Source: Syntrophaceae bacterium UBA4778 (lineage in GTDB: Bacteria; Desulfobacterota; Syntrophia; Syntrophales; UBA4778). Taken from it: a DNA stretch of 17,328 bases. The notes beneath the pieces were generated by a model. It did not search any database. It saw only the letters and a list, made by a program, of their open reading frames with translations, and was not told the origin of the DNA. The position numbers were made by a program, and so were the translations under genes. Shown here piece by piece: positions 1-6,928 of the stretch (the stretch's first letter is position 1; each line of letters begins with the position of its first letter). The stretch is taken from contig DHHG01000196.1 in assembly GCA_002403175.1 (NCBI GenBank), forward strand, positions 1 to 17,328, written 5' to 3'.

Positions 1-2
1 CA

Positions 3-1241
3 TATGCCGGCGCATTCACGATCACGATGATGATCCAGATATGCTTTTACTACTTTGAACTGTATGATTTCAAGGTATTCAAAAGCAATCTGGAATTGAT
101 GATCCGATTATTGCAATCTTTAGGTTCAGCTCTGATCGTTTTAGCATCCATCTATTGCTTTATCCCTAATATAATGCCGGGCAGAGGCGAGTTCCTTCTT
201 GCACTCGTATTGATTGGAGTAACCGTAATATGCTGGAGATTGCTTTATAATGAATTCTTAAAGATGAAGTATGTAGATCAGAGAATACTTATACTCGGAA
301 CGGGAAATATGGCTAAGAATATAGCCGAGAAAGCTTTAGGAGATTCAGGATTTAAAGTGATCGGATTCACAGCAGCTGAGCCGGATAGAATCGGTGAGAG
401 TCTCGTGAATCCATGCATTATAGGAACACATTCAGAAATCAATCGACTTTGTGATCGATATAAGGTCAATCGAATCATTGTCGCAAATGAAGAGCGAAGA
501 GGAAAATTACCATTAGAGCAACTAATGGAATGCAAAACAAAGGGGATAAAGATAGAAGAAGGCATTAATTTCTATGAGCACATAGCGGGAAAAATCGAAG
601 TCAGTCATCTTCATCCATGCTTTATCATATTTTCGGACGGTTTTAAAAAGAGCAGGCTTGTAGCGAATACAAAAAGAGGTTACGATCTATTATTTTCCAT
701 AATCGGTATGATTATAGCTGCACCTTTTCTACCTGTTATAGCTATTCTTATAAAACTAGATTCTCGAGGTCCTGTATTTTATAAGCAGGAAAGAGTGGGG
801 AAGAACAGTAAGCCATTCTACCTTATTAAATTTAGATCCATGGTGCAGAATTCAGAAAAGAATGGTCCGACATGGGCGGAACTTCAAGATACGAGAGTGA
901 CGCGTATTGGACGAATATTGAGAAAGGCTCGAATTGATGAAATTCCGCAACTATTCAATGTAGTAAAAGGGGAAATGTCGCTTGTAGGCCCCAGGCCGGA
1001 GAGACCGCACTTTGTTAATAAACTAAGAGAGGTTATCCCATATTATGATCAGCGATATTGCGTAGCACCAGGTATCACCGGTTGGGCTCAGGTGAGATAT
1101 CCTTATGGGGCGTCTTACAAGGACGCTGAAGAAAAACTTAAGTATGATCTATACTATATAAAAAATATTTCAATTGCATTCGATCTGTTCATTATATTTG
1201 AAACGATTAAAATAGTCCTTTTCAGAAAAGGAGCACGCTGA
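3..1241 (+). CDS. Polyprenyl-phosphate sugar-1-phosphate transferase, 5' partial
   Basis: Initiating enzyme of repeat-unit synthesis: it transfers a sugar-1-phosphate from a UDP-sugar to undecaprenyl phosphate at the inner membrane. The frame is open to the left edge: eight codons precede the ATG at 27 and continue the same hydrophobic run, so that ATG is internal and the N-terminus is missing. Counting from 27, residues about 22-78 hold membrane segments. ILILGTGNMAKNIA (87-100) is a Rossmann-like glycine motif. The catalytic bacterial sugar transferase domain starts at KRGYDLLFS (216-224), with a membrane helix about 222-243, then KQERVGKNSKPFYLIKFRSM (253-272), RKARIDEIPQLFNV (299-312), LVGPRPERP (319-327) and PGITGWAQVRYPYGAS (348-363). 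The last block matches sugar transferases of exosortase-associated loci as I know them. The stop lies 3 bases before the next gene, so the two are co-transcribed. The sugar cannot be told from sequence. Confidence 0.93.
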   Translation, partial: YAGAFTITMMIQICFYYFELYDFKVFKSNLELMIRLLQSLGSALIVLASIYCFIPNIMPGRGEFLLALVLIGVTVICWRLLYNEFLKMKYVDQRILILGTGNMAKNIAEKALGDSGFKVIGFTAAEPDRIGESLVNPCIIGTHSEINRLCDRYKVNRIIVANEERRGKLPLEQLMECKTKGIKIEEGINFYEHIAGKIEVSHLHPCFIIFSDGFKKSRLVANTKRGYDLLFSIIGMIIAAPFLPVIAILIKLDSRGPVFYKQERVGKNSKPFYLIKFRSMVQNSEKNGPTWAELQDTRVTRIGRILRKARIDEIPQLFNVVKGEMSLVGPRPERPHFVNKLREVIPYYDQRYCVAPGITGWAQVRYPYGASYKDAEEKLKYDLYYIKNISIAFDLFIIFETIKIVLFRKGAR

Positions 1242-1244
1242 AAA

Positions 1245-1742
1245 ATGGAATGCTGGTATGTCGTTCAGACAAAACCGAGAAAGCAAATTGAAGCCGAGAA
1301 TTATCTGCTTTCTAAAAGGCTTGAATATTTTAATCCATTGATGAAGCATGTTTCCGCGCGAAATGGAAAGGTCTCTACATCCATACGTCCGCTGTTCCCA
1401 AATTATCTGTTCTGCCGTTTTGATTACTACAGGGATTATCCTATGTTGAAATGGGGTCGGGGAATTAATCGTGTAATAGGATTCGGTGAATATCCATCGC
1501 CCGTTTCGGATCAGATAGTTGGAATTATCAAGGAACGCACCGATAAGAATAATATCGTAAAAAAAGCGATTCAGTGGAAACACAAAGATACTGTGATAAT
1601 CAAATCAGGACCGCTTAAGGATTTAATCTGCATATTTGACAGATGGGTATCGGATTCAGACAGGGTCAGGATCTTATTAAAACTTATCGGGTATAGCACT
1701 TCTATAGAATTGCATTACTCAATGATTGAAAAGGTATTCTGA
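1245..1742 (+). CDS. Specialised NusG/RfaH-like transcription elongation (antitermination) factor
   Basis: A 165-residue NusG-family protein expected to bind RNA polymerase and raise processivity through its own long operon. The N-terminal NGN domain opens with WYVVQTKPRKQIEAENYL (4-21) and contains RPLFPNYLFCRFD (48-60), both typical of RfaH, UpxY and LoaP-type paralogs. The C-terminal KOW-like part includes KDTVIIKSGPLKDLICIFDR (114-133). The housekeeping nusG normally sits beside secE and ribosomal protein genes; here all neighbours are polysaccharide genes, so this is the operon-specific kind. An AAAAGGAG ribosome site (1227-1233 region) precedes the ATG by about 11 bases. Being the second visible gene rather than the leader is mildly unusual, but the operon start is outside the window. 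No ops-like recruitment element was recognised. Family assignment is firm; the target operon is inferred from position. Confidence 0.9.
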   Translation: MECWYVVQTKPRKQIEAENYLLSKRLEYFNPLMKHVSARNGKVSTSIRPLFPNYLFCRFDYYRDYPMLKWGRGINRVIGFGEYPSPVSDQIVGIIKERTDKNNIVKKAIQWKHKDTVIIKSGPLKDLICIFDRWVSDSDRVRILLKLIGYSTSIELHYSMIEKVF

Positions 1743-1840
1743 TTCAATGTATCTATTTTTAAGAAACGAATTGCATTTTCATTCGTAATGGCGGGAGCCT
1801 GTCTTTTCAAATCAATCACGAGTGCTTCTAAACAATCATT
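1743..1840 (+). other. Intergenic gap with a short open frame, possible gene remnant
   Basis: These 98 bases separate the NusG-like gene from the GT2 gene. The reading frame of the NusG-like gene stays open after its TGA for 36 more codons, to a TAA at 1851-1853. It would encode a basic then hydrophobic stretch (FKKRIAFSFVMAGACLF) that looks like the start of a signal peptide. There is no well-placed ATG with a ribosome site, so I do not call it a gene. It may be the decayed start of a lost secreted protein or chance. No terminator hairpin or promoter was seen. Confidence 0.3.
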
Positions 1841-2965
1841 GTGGCTAAAATAACATTCTATATTTCACTTGTATTTTTGATCTATACTTATTTTGGTTAT
1901 GCAGTTCTCCTGCATTTGCTAACATTCGTCAAAAAACAGCCTGTTCGAAAGGCTTCAATTTATCCGAACGTGTCAGTTGTGGTTGCAGTATGGAACGAAG
2001 AGCAATCAATAGCTAAAAAAATTCTTAATATACTCAGTCAAAATTATCCCAGAGATAAAGTCGAAGTAATTTTGGTTTCTGATGGTTCGACCGATAAGAG
2101 CCCGAAAATAGTGAAGGGTTTTACGGAATCGGATAAAAGAATCCGCCTTTACTGCTTTCCCAGGAGAAGAGGGAAAGCGGCAGCTATCAATATGGGCATA
2201 TCGAAAGCAAAGGGGGAAATAATAATATTAACTGACAGCAGACAGTTATTTACGGCAAATGCGACGATGAACATGGTATCCAATTTTGCCGATCCAATGA
2301 TCGGTGCAGTTAGCGGAGAACTCTTTTTAAAAAGCGAGATCGATACAGTAGGGGAATCATTTTCTTCATACTGGGATTATGAAAAGTGGATCAGGAAGAA
2401 TGAAAGTAGAATTGGTTCGGTTATAGGCGTTACAGGGGCTGTCTGTGGCATCAGAAGAAATTTATATGATCCAATACCGGAAAATACAATACTGGATGAT
2501 CTCATGATTCCTATGCGAATAATATTTAAAGGATACAGGGTCATTTACGATGAAAATGGAATCGCATACGATGATGCACCTATTGAATATGAAAGAGAAC
2601 TAAAAAGAAAATGCAGGACTTTAACGGGAAATTTTCAAATACTCTCTATGATGCCGGAAATACTTTCCATAAGAAAGAATAATCTGTTCTGGCAATATTT
2701 TTCGCATAAAATATGCCGTCTGCTGGCTCCATTGTTTATTATCCTGCTCTTGATATCGAATATGTTTATCGCAAATGGAATCTTTTTATATTTGCTTGCA
2801 GGTCAGATTACTTTTTACATTCTTGCTTTTGCAGGACTAGTATTGAAAGGCCAAGCAAAGCGGCATGCCTGCCTGGCAATGCCAACCACCTTTATTATGC
2901 TCAACTATGCTGTATGTGTTGGATTCATGAATCACATCAGGAGGAAAAAAGATGTCTGGATATGA
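1841..2965 (+). CDS. Membrane-associated GT2 family glycosyltransferase
   Basis: Adds a sugar from a nucleotide sugar to the lipid-linked repeat unit on the cytoplasmic face. A membrane helix (about 6-29) precedes a GT-A domain: SVVVAVWNEE (45-54), LVSDGSTD (78-85), GKAAAINMGISKAKG (111-125) and ILTDSRQLF (129-137), where D132 is the likely metal-site aspartate. DD at 219-220 (ILDDLMIPMR) is the probable catalytic-base region, and ERELKRKCRTLTGNFQ (251-266) takes the place of the QxxRW block. Two or three further membrane helices lie about 294-365. This arrangement resembles processive and EPS-type GT2 enzymes. The start is a GTG with no clear Shine-Dalgarno; an in-frame TAA at 1829 rules out extension beyond it, and the next in-frame ATG is well inside the catalytic domain. 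Donor and linkage are unknown. Confidence 0.9.
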   Translation: MAKITFYISLVFLIYTYFGYAVLLHLLTFVKKQPVRKASIYPNVSVVVAVWNEEQSIAKKILNILSQNYPRDKVEVILVSDGSTDKSPKIVKGFTESDKRIRLYCFPRRRGKAAAINMGISKAKGEIIILTDSRQLFTANATMNMVSNFADPMIGAVSGELFLKSEIDTVGESFSSYWDYEKWIRKNESRIGSVIGVTGAVCGIRRNLYDPIPENTILDDLMIPMRIIFKGYRVIYDENGIAYDDAPIEYERELKRKCRTLTGNFQILSMMPEILSIRKNNLFWQYFSHKICRLLAPLFIILLLISNMFIANGIFLYLLAGQITFYILAFAGLVLKGQAKRHACLAMPTTFIMLNYAVCVGFMNHIRRKKDVWI

Positions 2966-3018
2966 GTAGGTGGAATGTTACTGCCTATAACATAAAATAA
3001 AACGAATGAGGTGATTAA

Positions 3019-3351
3019 ATGGATGCTGTCAAAATGGGAGAGGATCTTAGTGATCAGTTCATCGAAAAATCAGTAAGAGAATTCATCCTGGAAAATTATC
3101 TGATACTGGAGTCTGAAGTTCTTGCAGATGATGAGTCGCTTCTGGAAAAGGGAATCATCGATTCCACCGGAGTTCTCGAATTGGTTGCATTTTTAGAAGG
3201 AAATTTCGGAATAAAGGTTGAAGACGAGGAACTGATCCCTCAAAATCTAGACACAATTGTGAATATAATCGAATTTGTCCGAAGCAAGAGGCAATCACAG
3301 CTAATCCAATTGAAAGGAAAGAGTGTCAATGCTGCTTCAACACTTTCTTGA
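3019..3351 (+). CDS. Acyl carrier protein
   Basis: A small acidic four-helix carrier of 110 residues that holds an acyl group on a phosphopantetheine arm. The attachment motif is GIIDSTGVLELVAFLE (45-60), with Ser49 in D-S-T, following DDESLLEKG, and the helix II-III region FGIKVEDEELIP (63-74) is typical. A near-perfect ribosome site, GAGGTGAT (3008-3015), lies just before the ATG. Residues about 90-110 form a polar tail longer than in housekeeping AcpP; its coding part overlaps the start of the ligase gene. The D-S-T-G form and immediate linkage to an AMP-forming ligase point to a dedicated carrier loaded by that ligase, not the fatty-acid synthase ACP. The acyl group carried is unknown. 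Confidence 0.92.
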   Translation: MDAVKMGEDLSDQFIEKSVREFILENYLILESEVLADDESLLEKGIIDSTGVLELVAFLEGNFGIKVEDEELIPQNLDTIVNIIEFVRSKRQSQLIQLKGKSVNAASTLS

Positions 3352-4891
3352 ATATAGCGCATTAAAGTATCCGGATAAATGTGCACTGGTATATCAAGGG
3401 GCAAGATATAGTTATCGAGATGTGAACGATCATGCCAATCGGCTGGCACATGCATTAAGGCAATTCGGTATCAATCGTGGAGAGCGAATTGCAATTCACC
3501 TCAATAATAGTCTTGAGTCTGTCATAGCTTTATTCGGGATTCTGAAGGCAGATGCAGTATTTCTGATGCTAAGCTCATCAATGAAGAACGAAAAACTATC
3601 CTACATTCTGGATCACTGTGAGGTCAGTGGTTTCATATCTGATGAAAAGAGAATCAGAAATAGCATCTCTATACTCAATAAACGAAAATCACTCCGATTC
3701 ATAATCAACGTAAGTGAATCGAAAAATGACAAGTTCGATGGTCTGTCGGGTATGGAATATTACACATGGAAAGACATTCAGGATTCTGCATTGCCATACG
3801 ATAAATCTCCGCTTAGCAAAAATATCGATATCGATTTGGCATCTATCATATATACGTCCGGTTCAACAGCGGACCCGAAAGGTGTCATGTTGACACACTT
3901 GAATATGGTATCTGCAGCAAGGTCGATAACTGAATACCTCGATAATCGGTCGGATGATATCATTCTGAATGCCCTCCCATTGTCATTTGATTATGGAATG
4001 TATCAGGTATTGATGGCATTTAGAATGGGAGCAACCCTCGTACTTGAAAAGTCCTTTGTTTATCCGTATCAGCTCGTAAAAAGAATGGTTGAAGAAAAGG
4101 TAACAGGTTTTCCCGGTGTACCCACTATCTTTGCCATTCTTCTACAGATGAATGATATCCAGAACCATGATCTGAAATATCTGCGCTATATCACCAATAC
4201 AGCAGCAGCGTTACCAGTAGAACACATTAAAAAACTTCAGGAACTGTTTCCGCAAGCAAAAGTATATTCCATGTATGGTTTAACGGAATGTAAAAGGGTA
4301 TCCTACTTATCTCCGAATGAAATCAAGAATAGGCCCGGATCGGTTGGAAAGGCAATGCCGAATGAAGAGGTATGGATAGTTGATGAACAGGGTAACAGAG
4401 TTGGACCAGGCATTACAGGTGAATTGGTTGTCAGAGGATCAAACGTAATGAAGGGATACTGGAGAGATGAGGTGGCGACCAGGGCCGTTCTTCATGAAGG
4501 ATTTCTTCCTGGGGAGAAAGTCCTGTATACAGGTGATCTGTTTCGCATGGACGATGACGGATTCCTTTATTTTGTATGTAGAAAGGATGATCTCATAAAG
4601 ACAAGAGGTGAAAGAGTCAGCCCGAAAGAGGTTGAATCCGCTCTTTACAATATGAAAGGGATTCTGGAGGCAGCGGTTATTGCCGTTCCTGATTCTATTC
4701 TAGGTAACGCCATCAAAGCCTTTATTGTACCCCAAAAAGGACATGAGCTTCGGGAAAAAGATATTCTTCTGCATTGCAGAACAGTACTTGAGGACTATGC
4801 AGTGCCAAGAAGCATAGAAATCTGTGAGTATTTGCCGAAAAATGCTTCAGGTAAAATAGACAAGTTATCATTGAAAGGATGCCGGATATGA
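3329..4891 (+). CDS. AMP-forming acyl-CoA/acyl-ACP ligase (ANL superfamily)
   Basis: Activates a carboxylic acid with ATP to an acyl-adenylate and passes it to a thiol, most likely the ACP encoded just upstream. Counting from ATG 3329, motifs in order are: IIYTSGSTADPKGVMLTH (173-190, phosphate loop), LPLSFDYGMYQ (217-227), SMYGLTECKR (314-323), YTGDLFRMDDDGFLYF (400-415), CRKDDLIKTRGERVSP (417-432, hinge and A8 region) and PKNASGKID (503-511) with the catalytic lysine at about 509. Full length at 520 residues. It resembles ligases known from exosortase A-associated loci. A GTG at 3323 adds two residues, but AAAGGA (3313-3318) is spaced about 10 bases from the ATG and only 4 from the GTG, so I prefer the ATG. 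The gene overlaps the ACP by 23 bases and the next gene by ATGA, indicating translational coupling. The acid could be a fatty, hydroxy or amino acid. Confidence 0.92.
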   Translation: MLLQHFLEYSALKYPDKCALVYQGARYSYRDVNDHANRLAHALRQFGINRGERIAIHLNNSLESVIALFGILKADAVFLMLSSSMKNEKLSYILDHCEVSGFISDEKRIRNSISILNKRKSLRFIINVSESKNDKFDGLSGMEYYTWKDIQDSALPYDKSPLSKNIDIDLASIIYTSGSTADPKGVMLTHLNMVSAARSITEYLDNRSDDIILNALPLSFDYGMYQVLMAFRMGATLVLEKSFVYPYQLVKRMVEEKVTGFPGVPTIFAILLQMNDIQNHDLKYLRYITNTAAALPVEHIKKLQELFPQAKVYSMYGLTECKRVSYLSPNEIKNRPGSVGKAMPNEEVWIVDEQGNRVGPGITGELVVRGSNVMKGYWRDEVATRAVLHEGFLPGEKVLYTGDLFRMDDDGFLYFVCRKDDLIKTRGERVSPKEVESALYNMKGILEAAVIAVPDSILGNAIKAFIVPQKGHELREKDILLHCRTVLEDYAVPRSIEICEYLPKNASGKIDKLSLKGCRI

Positions 4892-5883
4892 AATTGTGTT
4901 CTAGATGCGTTTTGCCTGAAAATTTCCCCACCGTTCATATCGATTCCGATGGGATCTGCAATTATTGCAGAGCATACCAGAAAGAAACTTACAAAGATGA
5001 AGACAAAAACAGGTACTTGGATAAATTCAAGAAGCTAATACAGGAGAAGGCAGGCAGCGCGATGTACGATATTATAGTGGCTTACAGTGGCGGGAAAGAC
5101 AGCACATACACGCTTGAGCTTCTGAAAAATAAATATGGATTGTGTGTTCTGGCTTTCACTTTTGATAATGGATTTGTATCGCAGCGTGCGTTTGATAATA
5201 TGAGAAGAGTCGTCGATAATTTAGGAATAGATCACACGATCTTCAAGCCAGACTTTTCAATGCTGAAAAAAGTATTTGTATCATCGATTCACACCAATCC
5301 ATATTCTAAGAAGTCTCTGGAAAGAGCCAGCACAATATGCACAACGTGTATGCTCTTTGTGAAAGCAGCTATTCTCAAAACGGCAATTGAAAAGAAAATA
5401 CCTTTTATCGGATATGGGTGGTCTCCCGGGCAAGCACCGATACAATCCTCAGTTATTAGAATGAGTCCATCATTCTTGAGAGCGGCTCAAAATTCCGCAT
5501 GCGAATCCTTAAAGGGTGTTGCCGGTGAGATACCGAAGAGATATTTTTTAAGCGATGAGGACTATGCAGAAGGTGATAAGTTTCCGTATAATGTTCACCC
5601 CCTTGCATTCGAGTATTATGACGAAGAACATATTTATGAACATATTAAGAATCTTGGCTGGCTGCCACCCGATGATACAGACCCTAACTCCACAAATTGC
5701 ATTCTGAATGCGTTCGCAATACATATTCATAAAGATCAATTTAAATTTCATCCTTATGCATTTGAAATATCGGGTCTGGTTCGGGCGGGCATAATGCAGA
5801 GAAGTGAAGGAATTAAACGGCTCTATGCACCAGATAACATGGGGATAGTTGAGGAAGTCAGAAAGAGATTGTCTGCTGAGTGA
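4888..5883 (+). CDS. N-type ATP pyrophosphatase related to WbpG/PseA-type sugar amidotransferases
   Basis: An adenine nucleotide alpha-hydrolase fold protein (331 residues) expected to adenylate a carbonyl or carboxyl group and replace it with nitrogen or sulfur. Counting from ATG 4888, a zinc-like cluster opens the protein: CSRCVLPENFP with Cys4 and Cys7, and GICNYC with Cys24 and Cys27. The pyrophosphate loop is AYSGGKDSTYTLELL (65-79). A second CxxC, ICTTC (Cys151/Cys154), and the glycine-rich YGWSPGQAP (176-184) follow. The N-terminal pattern and P-loop match the N-acetyl sugar amidotransferase family (WbpG, PseA), but the C-terminal half does not match what I remember of it, so the substrate is open. 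ATG 4888 forms ATGA with the ligase stop and has AAAGGA about 8 bases upstream; ATG 4879 has no such site. WbpG acts with HisH- and HisF-like partners, neither encoded in the window. Confidence 0.82.
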   Translation: MKLCSRCVLPENFPTVHIDSDGICNYCRAYQKETYKDEDKNRYLDKFKKLIQEKAGSAMYDIIVAYSGGKDSTYTLELLKNKYGLCVLAFTFDNGFVSQRAFDNMRRVVDNLGIDHTIFKPDFSMLKKVFVSSIHTNPYSKKSLERASTICTTCMLFVKAAILKTAIEKKIPFIGYGWSPGQAPIQSSVIRMSPSFLRAAQNSACESLKGVAGEIPKRYFLSDEDYAEGDKFPYNVHPLAFEYYDEEHIYEHIKNLGWLPPDDTDPNSTNCILNAFAIHIHKDQFKFHPYAFEISGLVRAGIMQRSEGIKRLYAPDNMGIVEEVRKRLSAE

Positions 5884-6839
5884 TGAAAAAAAGGCTTTCT
5901 GTATCTTTGGCAATATCTGTATTGCTAGTTCTTTTTTGGACAGGTTACGTCATCTATAGAGATACCAATGCACTTGAAATAAACAAAATTTATATTTCTC
6001 ATCCTAGGTTGCGTAAGCTTGCCGGTATAAAAATAGGTCTCTTATCGGATTTACACCTTAATAAAATCAGTTTGGCAGAAGATCGTATATCAAAAGCTAT
6101 TAATAAAGAGAAACCGGATTTGATTCTTCTCGCCGGAGATTACATTAAATACAACGGATCCTATGATGCCTCATTACAATTTTTTAAAAGGTTGCATGCT
6201 CCCCTCGGAATCTATGCAGTATTTGGAAATACGGATTATACGAATTACAACGGCATATGTGCTTTGCGTCATAATGAAGATTTAAATTCGGAAAAAAGTG
6301 CAAGTCTTATATTTCTGATAAATAAGAAAATCAGACTGACCTGGAATAGTGAGCCTTTCTGCATCATTGGTCTGGACGATCCGGTCTCAAAAAGGAGAAA
6401 ACATGAATCATATGAAGGGATAATAACGGCAGCTGGAAATATTGACTCCTCTCTGCCCACAGTAATTCTAGTTCATTCACCGGAAGTATTTCCATTTCTA
6501 CCTTCAACAATGGATTTGGTTTTTTGCGGACATAATCACGGAGGCCAGATACTGTTCCTCGCGAGAGTACGTGAATTTATTTTTAAAGAACCATCATTGT
6601 CTTATTTGTCTGGGATCTTTGTGCGAGACAATACCCTCATGTACGTGAGCAAAGGGATTGGAACCAGTTTTTTGCCATTCCGAATGTTTTCACGTCCTGA
6701 AATTACAATCTTTGAAATTAGACCATGTGAACGATACGGCTGGAACTGGAAAAAAGAATGCGAAACACAATATGCTGAATACAATTTAAGTCTTCTGATC
6801 GAGACGTTTAGAGGATTCCCTAAAGGAATTCAAAATTAA
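5883..6839 (+). CDS. Membrane-anchored metallophosphoesterase (YkuE/YaeI-like)
   Basis: A calcineurin-like metal-dependent phosphoesterase of about 318 residues. A basic start (MKKR) and one hydrophobic helix (about 7-25) suggest an uncleaved anchor with the catalytic domain on the outer side of the inner membrane. Metal-ligand motifs appear in order: LLSDLHL (53-59, Asp56 and His58), LLAGDY (82-87, Asp86), FGNTDY (114-119), VHSPEVF (197-203) and CGHNHGGQ (215-222). The usual GNH[D/E] motif reads GNTD, so the histidine often assigned as proton donor is Thr here. Family members cleave phospho-mono- or diesters, including lipid sugar phosphates; the substrate is unknown. The ATG shares one base with the TGA of the preceding gene (TGATG); a GTG at 5880 would add one residue. 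The overlap ties it to the ACP-ligase block. A gap of 89 bases follows. Confidence 0.88.
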   Translation: MKKRLSVSLAISVLLVLFWTGYVIYRDTNALEINKIYISHPRLRKLAGIKIGLLSDLHLNKISLAEDRISKAINKEKPDLILLAGDYIKYNGSYDASLQFFKRLHAPLGIYAVFGNTDYTNYNGICALRHNEDLNSEKSASLIFLINKKIRLTWNSEPFCIIGLDDPVSKRRKHESYEGIITAAGNIDSSLPTVILVHSPEVFPFLPSTMDLVFCGHNHGGQILFLARVREFIFKEPSLSYLSGIFVRDNTLMYVSKGIGTSFLPFRMFSRPEITIFEIRPCERYGWNWKKECETQYAEYNLSLLIETFRGFPKGIQN

Positions 6840-6928
6840 CGTTTTGATTCAAATACCGAAAACCGCTCCTTTATTTCATTCTAAGTACACCTTTTCCAAA
6901 ATGTCGTTATTTTCATCAAGGAGATTCT
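6840..6928 (+). other. Short intergenic gap with a strong ribosome site
   Basis: This 89-base A+T-rich gap separates the phosphoesterase from the asparagine-synthase-like gene. It ends with AAGGAG (about 6918-6923), six bases before the ATG at 6929, which fixes that start. I see no stem followed by a T run and no good promoter pair, so read-through from upstream is the simplest reading. Confidence 0.5.

Noticed and set aside
1170..1583. Minus-strand open frame of 137 codons across the NusG-like gene
   Set aside because: It is antisense to a clear NusG-family gene, shows no recognisable domain, and is best explained as a shadow frame.
2713..3000. Plus-strand open frame of 95 codons overlapping the GT2 gene end
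   Set aside because: It is in another frame over the membrane helices of the GT2 gene, has no ribosome site, and shows no family resemblance.
5548..5913. Minus-strand open frame of 121 codons across the ATP-pyrophosphatase
   Set aside because: It is antisense to a conserved gene and has no family signature.
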